From LGRD01 sp031378125 (GTDB lineage: Bacteria; Pseudomonadota; Gammaproteobacteria; Burkholderiales; Burkholderiaceae_C): DNA of 18,385 nucleotides. Location: the NCBI GenBank assembly GCA_031378125.1, contig JANNDW010000332.1, positions 1 to 18,385 on the forward strand, written 5' to 3'. Each line of letters begins with the position of its first letter. Position 1 is the stretch's first letter. Positions 1 through 5,727 of the stretch are shown here, piece after piece. Below the pieces are notes generated by a model. It was given only the letters and a program-made list of their open reading frames with translations. It ran no database searches and was not told where the DNA came from. Both the position numbers and the translations under genes were made by a program.

Positions 1-1
1 C

Positions 2-373
2 GGCCAGGAAAGCGTCGACTTGTTCGGGCGCACCTGGTCGCTGCACGGCGTGTCGGGCGCGTTGCTGTACCTGCTCGGGCTGGCCGGCGAGATTTTCATG
101 CTGACCTCGGTCTACCTGGTGATGCCGGTGGGCCGGCTGCGTATCAGCCATGCGCTGATCGGCGGCGCAACCGCGGCCGTGCTGTGGGAGCTGACGCGGC
201 ACGCGCTGACCTGGTACTTCGCGACGCTGTCGCAGGTGAGCGTGGTGTACGGCTCGCTGACCAGCGCGATCGCCGTGCTGCTCAGCCTGGAGCTCGCCGC
301 GACCTTGCTGCTGCTGGGGGCGCAGGTGATTTCGGAGTACGAGCGGGTGAGTGCGGCAGAGCGGGCGCGGTGA
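2..373 (+). CDS. YihY/BrkB-family inner membrane protein, C-terminal part
   Basis: The reading frame is open from the left edge and stops with TGA at 371-373, so only the last 123 or so codons are present; the true start lies outside the window. The product is very hydrophobic, with about three membrane-spanning stretches (near GALLYLLGLAGEIFMLTSVYL, the ALIGGATAAVLWELTRHAL region, and the Leu/Ala-rich end AVLLSLELAATLLLLGAQ). The motif order, with YGSLTSAIAVLL followed by a final helix and a short charged tail, is that of the YihY/BrkB (virulence factor BrkB, formerly RNase BN) family. The molecular function of this family is not settled. It has no evident link to the C1 genes and runs convergently toward the aminotransferase remnant. 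Confidence 0.85.
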   Translation, partial: GQESVDLFGRTWSLHGVSGALLYLLGLAGEIFMLTSVYLVMPVGRLRISHALIGGATAAVLWELTRHALTWYFATLSQVSVVYGSLTSAIAVLLSLELAATLLLLGAQVISEYERVSAAERAR

Positions 374-384
374 TCGAGGCGTAG

Positions 385-413
385 TGCCGGCTTGCGAATT
401 GCAGTCGCCGGCA
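385..413. terminator. possible bidirectional terminator hairpin between convergent genes
   Basis: A 7-bp inverted repeat, TGCCGGC at 385-391 and GCCGGCA at 407-413, lies in the 50-bp gap between two convergent genes. There is no clear T-run on either side and the loop is 15 bases, so the assignment rests mainly on position. Confidence 0.25.
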
Positions 414-423
414 TCGCGAAACG

Positions 424-1495
424 TCACGGCAACACGTTCCCCTGCGCCAAGCGATCCACCGCCGCCGCCACGCCACCCCGGCCGAACCGGACACCTTGCA
501 CCCGCATCGCGGCCTCGACCCCCGCCAGGCACCCCAAAATCATCGCCGGGTTCATGTCGCCCAAATGGCCAATGCGAAACACGCGGCCGGCCAGCGGACC
601 CAGGCCTCCGGAGATGGCGACTTGAAATTGTTCGCGCGCCACGCTGCGCATCGCTTCGACGTCGACACCCGGCCCGACCAGCACGGTGGTCACCGACACC
701 GAGCGCGCCTCGGGCACACTGCCGAAGAACCGCAATGCGCCGCCTTCGCTCCAGCAACTGACGGCCGCGTGAACGGCGTCCGCAATCTGGCGGTGGCGCG
801 CGAGCACCGCGTCCACCCCTTCGCTGAAGATCAATCCCAGCGCGGCTTCCAGGCCCATCAACAAACTGTGCGGCGAGGTGCCGCAAAACTTGCGGTACGA
901 CAGCTCGTCTTTGCGGCGGCCCCAGTCCCAGTAGAAGCGCGGCGCGGGGTTGCGGGCGGCTACTTCCATGGCCCGCGCGTCGGCTGCCACAAAGCCCAGG
1001 CCGGGCGGCACCATCAGGCTTTTTTGCGACGCGCCCGTCACCACGTTGGCGCGCAGCGCGTCCATCGCAAAAGGCGCCGCGCCGAGCGACGCCACCACGT
1101 CAACCACGAACAGCACAGCCTGGCCGGGGGCCACCAGGTTGACGATCACCGACTCCCAGGCACCGTGGCCGTTGGCGGCGAACATGAACACATCGGCCCG
1201 CTCGGTTTGCAGCAGGCGCTTCAGCCCTTGCTCGCAGGCGCCGATGAGCTGGTTGACGCGCGGGTCGGCCAGGTCCATGGGCTGGCGGCTCGTCAGGCAA
1301 CCTCCGTGCTGCGCACTGCGGTATTCGCCTTGGGAACGGGCCGGCGGCTCATCAGGCAACCTCCGTGCTGCGCACTGCGGTATTCGCCTTGGGAACGGCC
1401 CGGCGGCTCATGGCGGCCACCACTTCGTCGGGCGCGCGGGTCGGGCCGGGCGAGTGCAGGAAGCGGTGGCCGGGGATGCGTTGGCTTGGATTCAT
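424..1495 (-). pseudogene. class V aminotransferase (serine/alanine-glyoxylate aminotransferase-like), disrupted
   Basis: The N-terminus starts at ATG 1495-1493 (MNPSQRIPGHRFLHSPGPTR...), overlapping the upstream kinase stop as ATGA, and contains the family motif F.H.PGPT. After 28 codons, two 59-bp repeats (1294-1411) interrupt the frame with stop codons. The same protein resumes at 1293 with SRQPMDLADPRV and runs to the TGA at 424. A second lesion is an in-frame loss of roughly 70-80 residues, inferred from my knowledge of the family: the PGQAVLF strand is joined directly to VVDVVASLG, removing the middle of the large domain. The PLP-binding context GASQKSL and the Asp in VVDVVAS remain. 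Joined without the repeats it would be about 317 residues, against roughly 390 in the family. The open frame from 1359 to 424 starts inside the repeat and should not be read as an intact gene. Family assignment is fairly sure; the substrate is not. Confidence 0.8.
1294..1411 (-). repeat. two tandem 59-bp minicistron repeats inside the aminotransferase
   Basis: Unit 1 is 1411-1353 and unit 2 is 1352-1294 on the minus strand, differing by one base (CGGGCC against CGGCCC). Each begins ATGAGCCGCC and ends GGAGGTTGCCTG. Unit 1 is in frame with the aminotransferase N-terminus and adds MSRRAVPKANTAVRSTEVA before a stop. Unit 2 reads MSRRPVPKANTAVRSTEVA and stops at 1295-1293. Downstream, ACGAGCCGCC at 1293 looks like a copy of ATGAGCCGCC whose ATG has become ACG, so the built-in Shine-Dalgarno no longer serves a start codon. 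Deleting 118 bp rejoins the host gene codon to codon. Confidence 0.93.
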
Positions 1496-2100
1496 GGGGC
1501 GGGTGGAGAAGGGTTGCGAGATCCGAGGAGCAGTGCGCGCAGTTGCTCGGGTTGGTCGTGCGCAATGAACCGGACAGCGACCGTGCCGTGCGCAGCCAGC
1601 GCCGCGAAGCGCGCATCGACGATGCCGGCCTCGCCCAAACGGGCCAGGCTCATGGCCGGGTCGACCGCGCATGATTTGACCACCAGCAGTTGCTCGGCCC
1701 CCAGGCGCTGGGCAAGCGCCAGCGCGATGCTGTCGGACGTGACGCTCCAGTTGGTGCCGTTGTCGGCCTGGTCGCTGAGCAATGCCAGCGGCGACCACAG
1801 GGCGGTCTTGCCCAGGCGCAGCACACGCTGCGCGTCGACATCGCTGGCCACCATCTGCAGGGCCGGGTTCAGCGCGTGCAGAAAGTAGGCCGTCTGCGCC
1901 ATTGCCAGCAAGGCCATGTTGTGGGCGGCCAGGTCGTTGAACTGCCAGTGTGTCTGGTGCTGGCGCACTTCGGCGGCAAAGCGCCCGCCGCCACAGACCA
2001 CCACCACGCGCCCGCCGCCGAGCTGCGTCAGCAGGCCCAGCCACTGCGGCAAATGCGGGTCCGAATTCAGGCTGCCGCCGATCTTGACGACCCAGGTCAT
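1492..2100 (-). CDS. amino-acid-kinase-family protein, MfnE-like
   Basis: 202 residues starting at ATG 2100-2098, beginning MTWVVKIGGSL. The VKIGGSL loop (residues 5-11), the VVCGGGRF motif near residue 40, TSDSIA and VVKS are typical of the amino acid kinase fold (aspartokinase/uridylate kinase superfamily) and indicate ATP-dependent phosphorylation of a small substrate. Members next to H4MPT genes resemble archaeal MfnE, which phosphorylates aminomethylfuranylmethyl phosphate in methanofuran synthesis; that role is inferred from context. The start overlaps the stop of a 59-bp repeat minicistron (TGATG), with GGAG in the repeat as the likely ribosome binding site. The stop overlaps the aminotransferase start as ATGA. 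A longer open frame upstream runs through the repeat and is not part of the gene. Confidence 0.85.
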   Translation of the reverse strand: MTWVVKIGGSLNSDPHLPQWLGLLTQLGGGRVVVVCGGGRFAAEVRQHQTHWQFNDLAAHNMALLAMAQTAYFLHALNPALQMVASDVDAQRVLRLGKTALWSPLALLSDQADNGTNWSVTSDSIALALAQRLGAEQLLVVKSCAVDPAMSLARLGEAGIVDARFAALAAHGTVAVRFIAHDQPEQLRALLLGSRNPSPPAP

Positions 2101-2159
2101 CAGGCAAGCTCCGTGCTTCGCACTGCGGCATTCGCCTTGGGACGGCCCGGCGTGCTCAC
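2100..2159 (-). CDS. 19-codon minicistron in the 59-bp repeat
   Basis: GTG 2159-2157 to TGA 2102-2100, product MSTPGRPKANAAVRSTELA. The GTG overlaps the TGA of the upstream gene (GTGA) and the TGA overlaps the ATG of the downstream kinase gene (TGATG). This suggests translation passes through it by coupling. Whether a stable peptide is made cannot be told from sequence. Confidence 0.45.
   Translation of the reverse strand: MSTPGRPKANAAVRSTELA
2101..2159 (-). repeat. single 59-bp minicistron repeat unit between mfnF-like and mfnE-like genes
   Basis: Same family as the arrays at 1294-1411 and 5491-5726, and closest to the first fhc-array unit: it shares GCGAAGCACGGAGCTTGCCTG, written here in two parts as GCGAAGCACGG and AGCTTGCCTG. 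It starts with GTG rather than ATG and has GAATGCC where the others have GAATACC. Removing the 59 bp leaves the upstream gene ending TCA TGA and the downstream gene starting ATG ACC, a perfect ATGA overlap. Confidence 0.92.
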
Positions 2160-3256
2160 GAGTGCTCCTCGTCAAACAGCGCCGCCACCGCGACGCTGGG
2201 CGCGCACACCTGCGCCCACGCAACCGCGCCAGGCAGCGCGCTGGGCGCGATGCGGGCGACCTGGGTTGCATACGCGAGGCAGCTTCGGCCCACGGCCGCC
2301 GCGAGGGGCCGCACCAAAAAATCGCCGCAGCCCGCACTGACCAGCGGTGCATTCGGGGGCACGCCCGCAAGCGCCAACACGCGCTCGAGCTGGCCCGCCA
2401 GTTCGGCCAGTTGTTCCTTGCGCCACGCTTGTGCAAACTCCAGCCAATCGCCCTCCGAGCCGTCTTGCGAATCGAGCCCCACCATGCGCGCCAGCCGTTG
2501 CTGCGTGGCCTGCACATCCTTGCCGCCGTTGTCGGCGCTCGGGTGCAGGTCGTGGGCCGGGTTCAACTCTTGGGTGAGCCGGTAGACATCGGCGCTGGTG
2601 GCGAAGAACTCGTTCATCACGTTGTGCTCCGCTGCGCGCCAGCGGATGCGCCGCGCCACCGCGCACAGCGGCGTGCGCACCACGCCGTGGTAGACCAGCT
2701 CGCCGCTGGCCAGCCGCTGCGCGTCGCTGTGGCGGGTGCCCCGTACCTGCCCGCCGGTGAAGGCGATCAGGTCGGTGGTCGTGCTGCCGATGTCGACCAG
2801 CACGCCGTCGCCCAGGCGCTGCGCGGCGTGGCGGGCGGTGGCCAGCCAGTTGGCCGAGGCGATGTGCTCCCAGCGTGTGGCCACGTCGGCGCCAAAGCAC
2901 CAGCCTTCGCGGCCGGCGAAGAAGACCGCCGGTGCCGCCAGCCGCCGCAGCAGGCGCTCGGCGATGCACAGCACGCCTGTCCGCCGGTTGGCAAAGAGGT
3001 CCACCATCTCGCCGGTCATCGTGACGGCATTTTTGGTGCTCGTGGCGCTCACGGCGCTCGGCCAGCGGTGGTGCGCCTGGTCGAGTGCGTGATCCAACCG
3101 ATCCATGCCTTGCCACAACGGGCAAGCCCATTGCGCCACGTCGAGCACCCGGCCTGCTTGCAGCAGGCAGGCCTTGACATGCGCGCCGCCGACATCCCAG
3201 CCGATCACCAGCGGGCCGGCATTCGGCGCGCCGCCGGCCCGAACGCCCGCGGTCAC
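2156..3256 (-). CDS. hydantoinase/oxoprolinase-family protein of H4MPT/methanofuran clusters, MfnF-like
   Basis: 366 residues from GTG 3256-3254. The N-terminal phosphate-binding motif WDVGGAHVKA (residues 20-29), VTMTGEMVDLF (78-88) and the second phosphate motif DIGSTTTDL (155-163) mark the actin-like ATPase fold of the hydantoinase/oxoprolinase group. It matches the family annotated as probable H4MPT-linked C1 transfer pathway protein, related to archaeal MfnF, which joins the furan and tyramine-glutamate parts of methanofuran. The exact reaction here is inferred. Other family members start close to IGWDVGG, so the GTG for the Val in LVIGW (about residue 17) is an alternative start; that would widen the 33-bp divergent gap to the HisA-like gene. 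It is the first gene of the minus-strand operon. Confidence 0.87.
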   Translation of the reverse strand: MTAGVRAGGAPNAGPLVIGWDVGGAHVKACLLQAGRVLDVAQWACPLWQGMDRLDHALDQAHHRWPSAVSATSTKNAVTMTGEMVDLFANRRTGVLCIAERLLRRLAAPAVFFAGREGWCFGADVATRWEHIASANWLATARHAAQRLGDGVLVDIGSTTTDLIAFTGGQVRGTRHSDAQRLASGELVYHGVVRTPLCAVARRIRWRAAEHNVMNEFFATSADVYRLTQELNPAHDLHPSADNGGKDVQATQQRLARMVGLDSQDGSEGDWLEFAQAWRKEQLAELAGQLERVLALAGVPPNAPLVSAGCGDFLVRPLAAAVGRSCLAYATQVARIAPSALPGAVAWAQVCAPSVAVAALFDEEHS

Positions 3257-3289
3257 TGAGATACTCCCAATGCGTCACGCGCCCTGCCC
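3257..3289. promoter_or_regulatory. very short divergent intergenic region
   Basis: Only 33 bp separate the GTG of the MfnF-like gene from the ATG of the HisA-like gene. The promoters of two divergent operons must lie here and within the 5' coding ends. I see no convincing -35/-10 pair. Confidence 0.35.
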
Positions 3290-4090
3290 ATGAACATCAT
3301 TCCCGTCATCGACCTTCTCCGTGGCCAGGTGGTGCGCGCCGTGCGTGGCGACCGCAAGTCCTACCAGCCGATCACCTCGGCGCTGTGTGCCAGCAGCGAC
3401 CCGCTGGCGGTGGCGCGCATCCTGTGCCGTCACACCGCTTCGGCCCGACTGTACGTTGCAGACCTGGATGCACTGCAGGGCGCGGCGGTGCAGGCCGGCG
3501 TGTTGCGGGCCTTGCTCGACGCGCTGCCCGATGTCGAATTGTGGCTGGATGCCGGCTTTGCGGACGCACCTGCGGCTGCCGATGTTTTGGACCGGTTCAC
3601 CGGCCACCGTGGGCGCCTGGTGCCGGTGTTCGGCAGTGAATCGCTGCGCTCAGCCGCTGCGCTGGAGCGATGTTTCAAAGGGCCGCAGGGGGCGACGCCC
3701 AACGCGATTCTTTCGCTCGACCGGCGCGACGGCCACCGGCTCGATGCCGCCGGTTGTTGGGAGTCTTCGCCGCTGTGGCCGCAACGCGTGATCGTGATGA
3801 CGCTGGAGCGTGTCGGCGCCGACTCGGGGCCGGATCTGGACACGCTGGCCGAGGTGCGACGCAAGGCGCCGGTGGCGACGCTGATCGGCGCCGGGGGCAT
3901 TCGCCACCCCGCCGACCTTGCGAGCGCCGCGGTCGCCGGCGCTGGCGCCTGGCTGGTGGCCAGCGCATTGCACGACCTGCGGCTGCCGCCGGTGGGCGAT
4001 GGCGCAGCTGAGCCCGTCGATGGCGATGGCGATGGGTGCGGGAGCGGCGATGGCGATGGCGCTGGCGCTGGCGGCGGGGCTGCCGAATGA
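3290..4090 (+). CDS. HisA/HisF-family (beta/alpha)8-barrel protein of the H4MPT cluster
   Basis: 266 residues starting MNIIPVIDLLRGQVVRAVRG. Asp8 in VIDL matches the first catalytic Asp of HisA, and Asp144 in LSLDRRDG lies where the second is expected. YVADLDALQG and GAGGIRHPADL match barrel strands with phosphate-binding loops. This HisA/HisF-related group occurs in methanogens and methylotrophs beside H4MPT genes and is not expected to act in histidine synthesis; its reaction is unknown to me. The barrel ends near ASALHDLRLP (about 3985). The last 30 or so residues are an Asp/Gly/Ala run encoded by a GATGGC-type repeat and look like a frame-slipped tail. It is the first gene of the plus-strand fhc operon. 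Confidence 0.85.
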   Translation: MNIIPVIDLLRGQVVRAVRGDRKSYQPITSALCASSDPLAVARILCRHTASARLYVADLDALQGAAVQAGVLRALLDALPDVELWLDAGFADAPAAADVLDRFTGHRGRLVPVFGSESLRSAAALERCFKGPQGATPNAILSLDRRDGHRLDAAGCWESSPLWPQRVIVMTLERVGADSGPDLDTLAEVRRKAPVATLIGAGGIRHPADLASAAVAGAGAWLVASALHDLRLPPVGDGAAEPVDGDGDGCGSGDGDGAGAGGGAAE

Positions 4091-4160
4091 AAGCGCGCGT
4101 GACGCGGCGATGCAGGCCGAGGGTTTCGCGCCGCATCGCGTTGTGCGCGTCGCGCCATGA
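3999..4160 (+). CDS. possible 53-codon ORF or frame-shifted tail coupled to fhcB
   Basis: Starting at ATG 3999 in the +1 frame relative to the HisA-like gene, this ORF reads through the GATGGC repeat as a Met/Ala run and then as non-repetitive LPNESARDAAMQAEGFAPHR, ending in TGA 4158-4160, which overlaps the fhcB ATG as ATGA. That overlap is the junction style of the rest of the operon, which suggests a real upstream stop. It could be a separate small gene, or the true C-terminal end of the HisA-like protein after a slip in the repeat. I do not recognise the sequence. Confidence 0.35.
   Translation: MAQLSPSMAMAMGAGAAMAMALALAAGLPNESARDAAMQAEGFAPHRVVRVAP
4013..4080 (+). repeat. short GATGGC / GCTGGC tandem repeat
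   Basis: Iterated GATGGC hexamers, with GCTGGC variants toward the end, span the 3' end of the HisA-like gene, interrupted by GGTGCGGGAGCG. The tract encodes Asp-Gly in one frame and Met-Ala in another, and is a natural site for replication slippage. Confidence 0.7.
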
Positions 4161-5494
4161 ATGACAATGTCCTGATGACTGCCATGACCGCACCCATGCC
4201 CGGCCCCGGCCCGGCGCCATGGACTTGCCCGTTCTGCCCGCTGCTGTGCGACAGCTTCGCGGTGAAGGCCGAGCCTTCGGGCGCGCGACTGGGCTTGGTG
4301 GGCAGCGATTGCGCTCGTGCAAACGCGGCGCTGGTGCGATTTGGCGCGGCGCCGGCCAACGCTCGGGCGCAGATCAACGGCCGCGCGGTCGAGACCGACG
4401 GGGCCATTGCGGCGGCCGCGGCGCTGCTGGCCAACAGCCGCCAGCCGCTGTTCGGCGGCCTGGGCACCGACGTGGCGGGTGCCCGCGCGCTGTACCGGCT
4501 GGCCTGCGAGACCGGTGCCATCTGCGACCCCGCCAACGGCCGCGCCTTGATGCACGGGCTGCGTTCGTTGCAAGACCGCGGCGCCTTCACGACCACCTTG
4601 GCCGAAGTGCGCAACCGCGCCGATCTCATCGTCTGCATGACGGGCGATCCGAGCGCGCGACTGCCCGAGTTCTACCGCCGTTGCGGCCTGGGCGAGGTGG
4701 GCGCCGATGGCACTGCGATGGCGCGGCATGTGGCGGTGCTGCGCAGCCTGCCGGCACCCGGCGATCATGCTCTGCCCACCGGCCTGGCGGGCATCTCCAC
4801 CGAGGCCATTGCATTGCACGGCGACTTGTTCACGACCGCCTCGGTGCTTGCCGCGCTCGTGGCCGGCCGGGTGGTGCGCGACGCGCCGGCCGCGCTGGCG
4901 GCGCTGGCGGCGCGGCTGCTGGCGGCACGTTACGCCGTCATCGTCTGGGAAGGCGCGGTGTTGCCGGCACACGGTGCGCTGCTGGCGGAGACGATCAACG
5001 CCATCGTCGGCACGCTCAACCGCAGCACGCGCGCCGCAGCATTCCCGCTCGGCGGTGGGGATGGCGCGGCCACGGTGAACCAGGTGTTCGCCTGGCTCGG
5101 TGGCTTGCCGCTGCGCTCGCGCCTGGGCCCGTTGGGTCTGGAGCACGAACCGCTGCGCTTCGACGCGCAGCGATTGCTGGCCGACGGCGCGGTGGATGCC
5201 TTGCTGTGGGTCGCGAGCTTCGGCACCGAGCCGTCGCCGCCGGCGCCCTTGCACCTGCCGCGGGTGGTGCTGGCGCATCCGGACACGGTGCTGCCGGCCG
5301 GGCCCGGCGACTCGGTGTTCATTCCGGTCGCAACCCCCGGCATCGGTTCGGCCGGGCATTTGTTCCGCACCGACGGCGTGGTGCTGATGCCGCTGAGCGC
5401 GGTCTACGCGGACACGCTGCCCACGGTGGCCGACGTGGTGGGCCGCCTCACGCTGGCGGTGCAAGCGCTGCGGCGTCAAGGGGCCGCCGCATGA
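4157..5494 (+). CDS. fhcB: formyltransferase/hydrolase complex subunit B (formylmethanofuran dehydrogenase subunit B-like)
   Basis: 445 residues. It belongs to the FmdB/FwdB family of molybdopterin-oxidoreductase-like proteins. In bacterial Fhc this subunit no longer carries the molybdenum/tungsten pterin and serves structurally with FhcA, while the complex hydrolyses formylmethanofuran to formate. Near the N-terminus the WTCPFCPLLCD motif gives Cys24, Cys27 and Cys31, with Cys52 in GSDCARA, the arrangement that binds a [4Fe-4S] cluster in FwdB. The region that should hold the metal-ligand Cys/Sec instead reads ANGRALMHGLRS, without Cys. ATG 4157 overlaps an upstream stop as ATGA. The stop TGA 5492-5494 overlaps the first repeat minicistron, also as ATGA. 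In the cytoplasm with FhcA, FhcC and FhcD. Confidence 0.95.
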   Translation: MNDNVLMTAMTAPMPGPGPAPWTCPFCPLLCDSFAVKAEPSGARLGLVGSDCARANAALVRFGAAPANARAQINGRAVETDGAIAAAAALLANSRQPLFGGLGTDVAGARALYRLACETGAICDPANGRALMHGLRSLQDRGAFTTTLAEVRNRADLIVCMTGDPSARLPEFYRRCGLGEVGADGTAMARHVAVLRSLPAPGDHALPTGLAGISTEAIALHGDLFTTASVLAALVAGRVVRDAPAALAALAARLLAARYAVIVWEGAVLPAHGALLAETINAIVGTLNRSTRAAAFPLGGGDGAATVNQVFAWLGGLPLRSRLGPLGLEHEPLRFDAQRLLADGAVDALLWVASFGTEPSPPAPLHLPRVVLAHPDTVLPAGPGDSVFIPVATPGIGSAGHLFRTDGVVLMPLSAVYADTLPTVADVVGRLTLAVQALRRQGAAA

Positions 5495-5550
5495 GACATC
5501 CGGGCCACCCGAAGGCGAATACCGCAGTGCGAAGCACGGAGCTTGCCTGA
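5491..5550 (+). CDS. minicistron 1 of the fhcB-fhcA array
   Basis: Product MRHPGHPKANTAVRSTELA. The ATG overlaps the fhcB stop (ATGA) and the TGA overlaps the next ATG (TGATG). This is the most divergent unit of the array, and its Shine-Dalgarno is weakened (GGAGCTT instead of GGAGGTT). Confidence 0.45.
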   Translation: MRHPGHPKANTAVRSTELA

Positions 5551-5609
5551 TGAGCCCGCCGGGCCGTCCCAAGGCGAATACCGCAGTGCGAAGCACGGAG
5601 GTTGCCTGA
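5550..5609 (+). CDS. minicistron 2 of the fhcB-fhcA array
   Basis: Product MSPPGRPKANTAVRSTEVA. It starts in the TGATG overlap with minicistron 1. It is intermediate between the subtypes: PPGR at the N-terminal side but GGAGGTT at the 3' end. Confidence 0.45.
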   Translation: MSPPGRPKANTAVRSTEVA

Positions 5610-5668
5610 TGAGCCGCCGGGCCGTTCCCAAGGCGAATACCGCAGTGCGCAGCACGGAGGTTGTCTGA
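5609..5668 (+). CDS. minicistron 3 of the fhcB-fhcA array
   Basis: Product MSRRAVPKANTAVRSTEVV. Identical in DNA to minicistron 4, pointing to a recent local duplication. Start and stop overlap both neighbours. Confidence 0.45.
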   Translation: MSRRAVPKANTAVRSTEVV

Positions 5669-5727
5669 TGAGCCGCCGGGCCGTTCCCAAGGCGAATACC
5701 GCAGTGCGCAGCACGGAGGTTGTCTGA
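5668..5727 (+). CDS. minicistron 4 of the fhcB-fhcA array
   Basis: Product MSRRAVPKANTAVRSTEVV. Its TGA (5725-5727) shares its last base with the ATG of fhcA, so a ribosome ending here is placed on the fhcA start. Confidence 0.45.
   Translation: MSRRAVPKANTAVRSTEVV
5715..5719 (+). promoter_or_regulatory. repeat-borne ribosome binding site of fhcA
   Basis: GGAGG lies seven bases (TTGTCTG) before the fhcA ATG at 5727. It is part of the 59-bp repeat, so fhcA takes its Shine-Dalgarno from the inserted element. The same GGAGG precedes the starts of minicistrons 3 and 4. Confidence 0.75.

Larger units (their letters stand above)
5491..5726 (+). repeat. four tandem 59-bp minicistron repeats between fhcB and fhcA
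   Basis: Units begin at 5491, 5550, 5609 and 5668; fhcA starts at 5727, exactly one period later. Units 3 and 4 are identical. Unit 2 differs from them by two offsetting one-base indels around CGCCGGGCCGT plus two substitutions (GAAGC/GCAGC and TTGCC/TTGTC). Unit 1 is the most diverged. Each unit is ATG + 18 codons + TGA, with the last A of TGA being the first base of the next ATG. Removal of all 236 bp would join fhcB and fhcA by a clean ATGA overlap. Spread over three loci in both orientations, the family is dispersed, not only locally duplicated. Confidence 0.96.

Noticed and set aside
424..1359. Intact 311-residue aminotransferase starting at 1359
   Set aside because: Its first 22 residues are repeat DNA, the true N-terminus lies upstream at 1495-1412, and a central block is missing.
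1294..1411. Classical insertion sequence or MITE
   Set aside because: The units have no terminal inverted repeats and no transposase. An apparent flanking duplication (ATGAGCCGCC) is part of the repeat itself.
5491..5726. CRISPR array
   Set aside because: The units are head-to-tail 59-bp copies with no unique spacers, and each encodes a minicistron.
5661..5726. Upstream-extended start for fhcA (frame open from 5661)
   Set aside because: The added residues come from another frame of the 59-bp repeat; the family N-terminus and GGAGG spacing support 5727.
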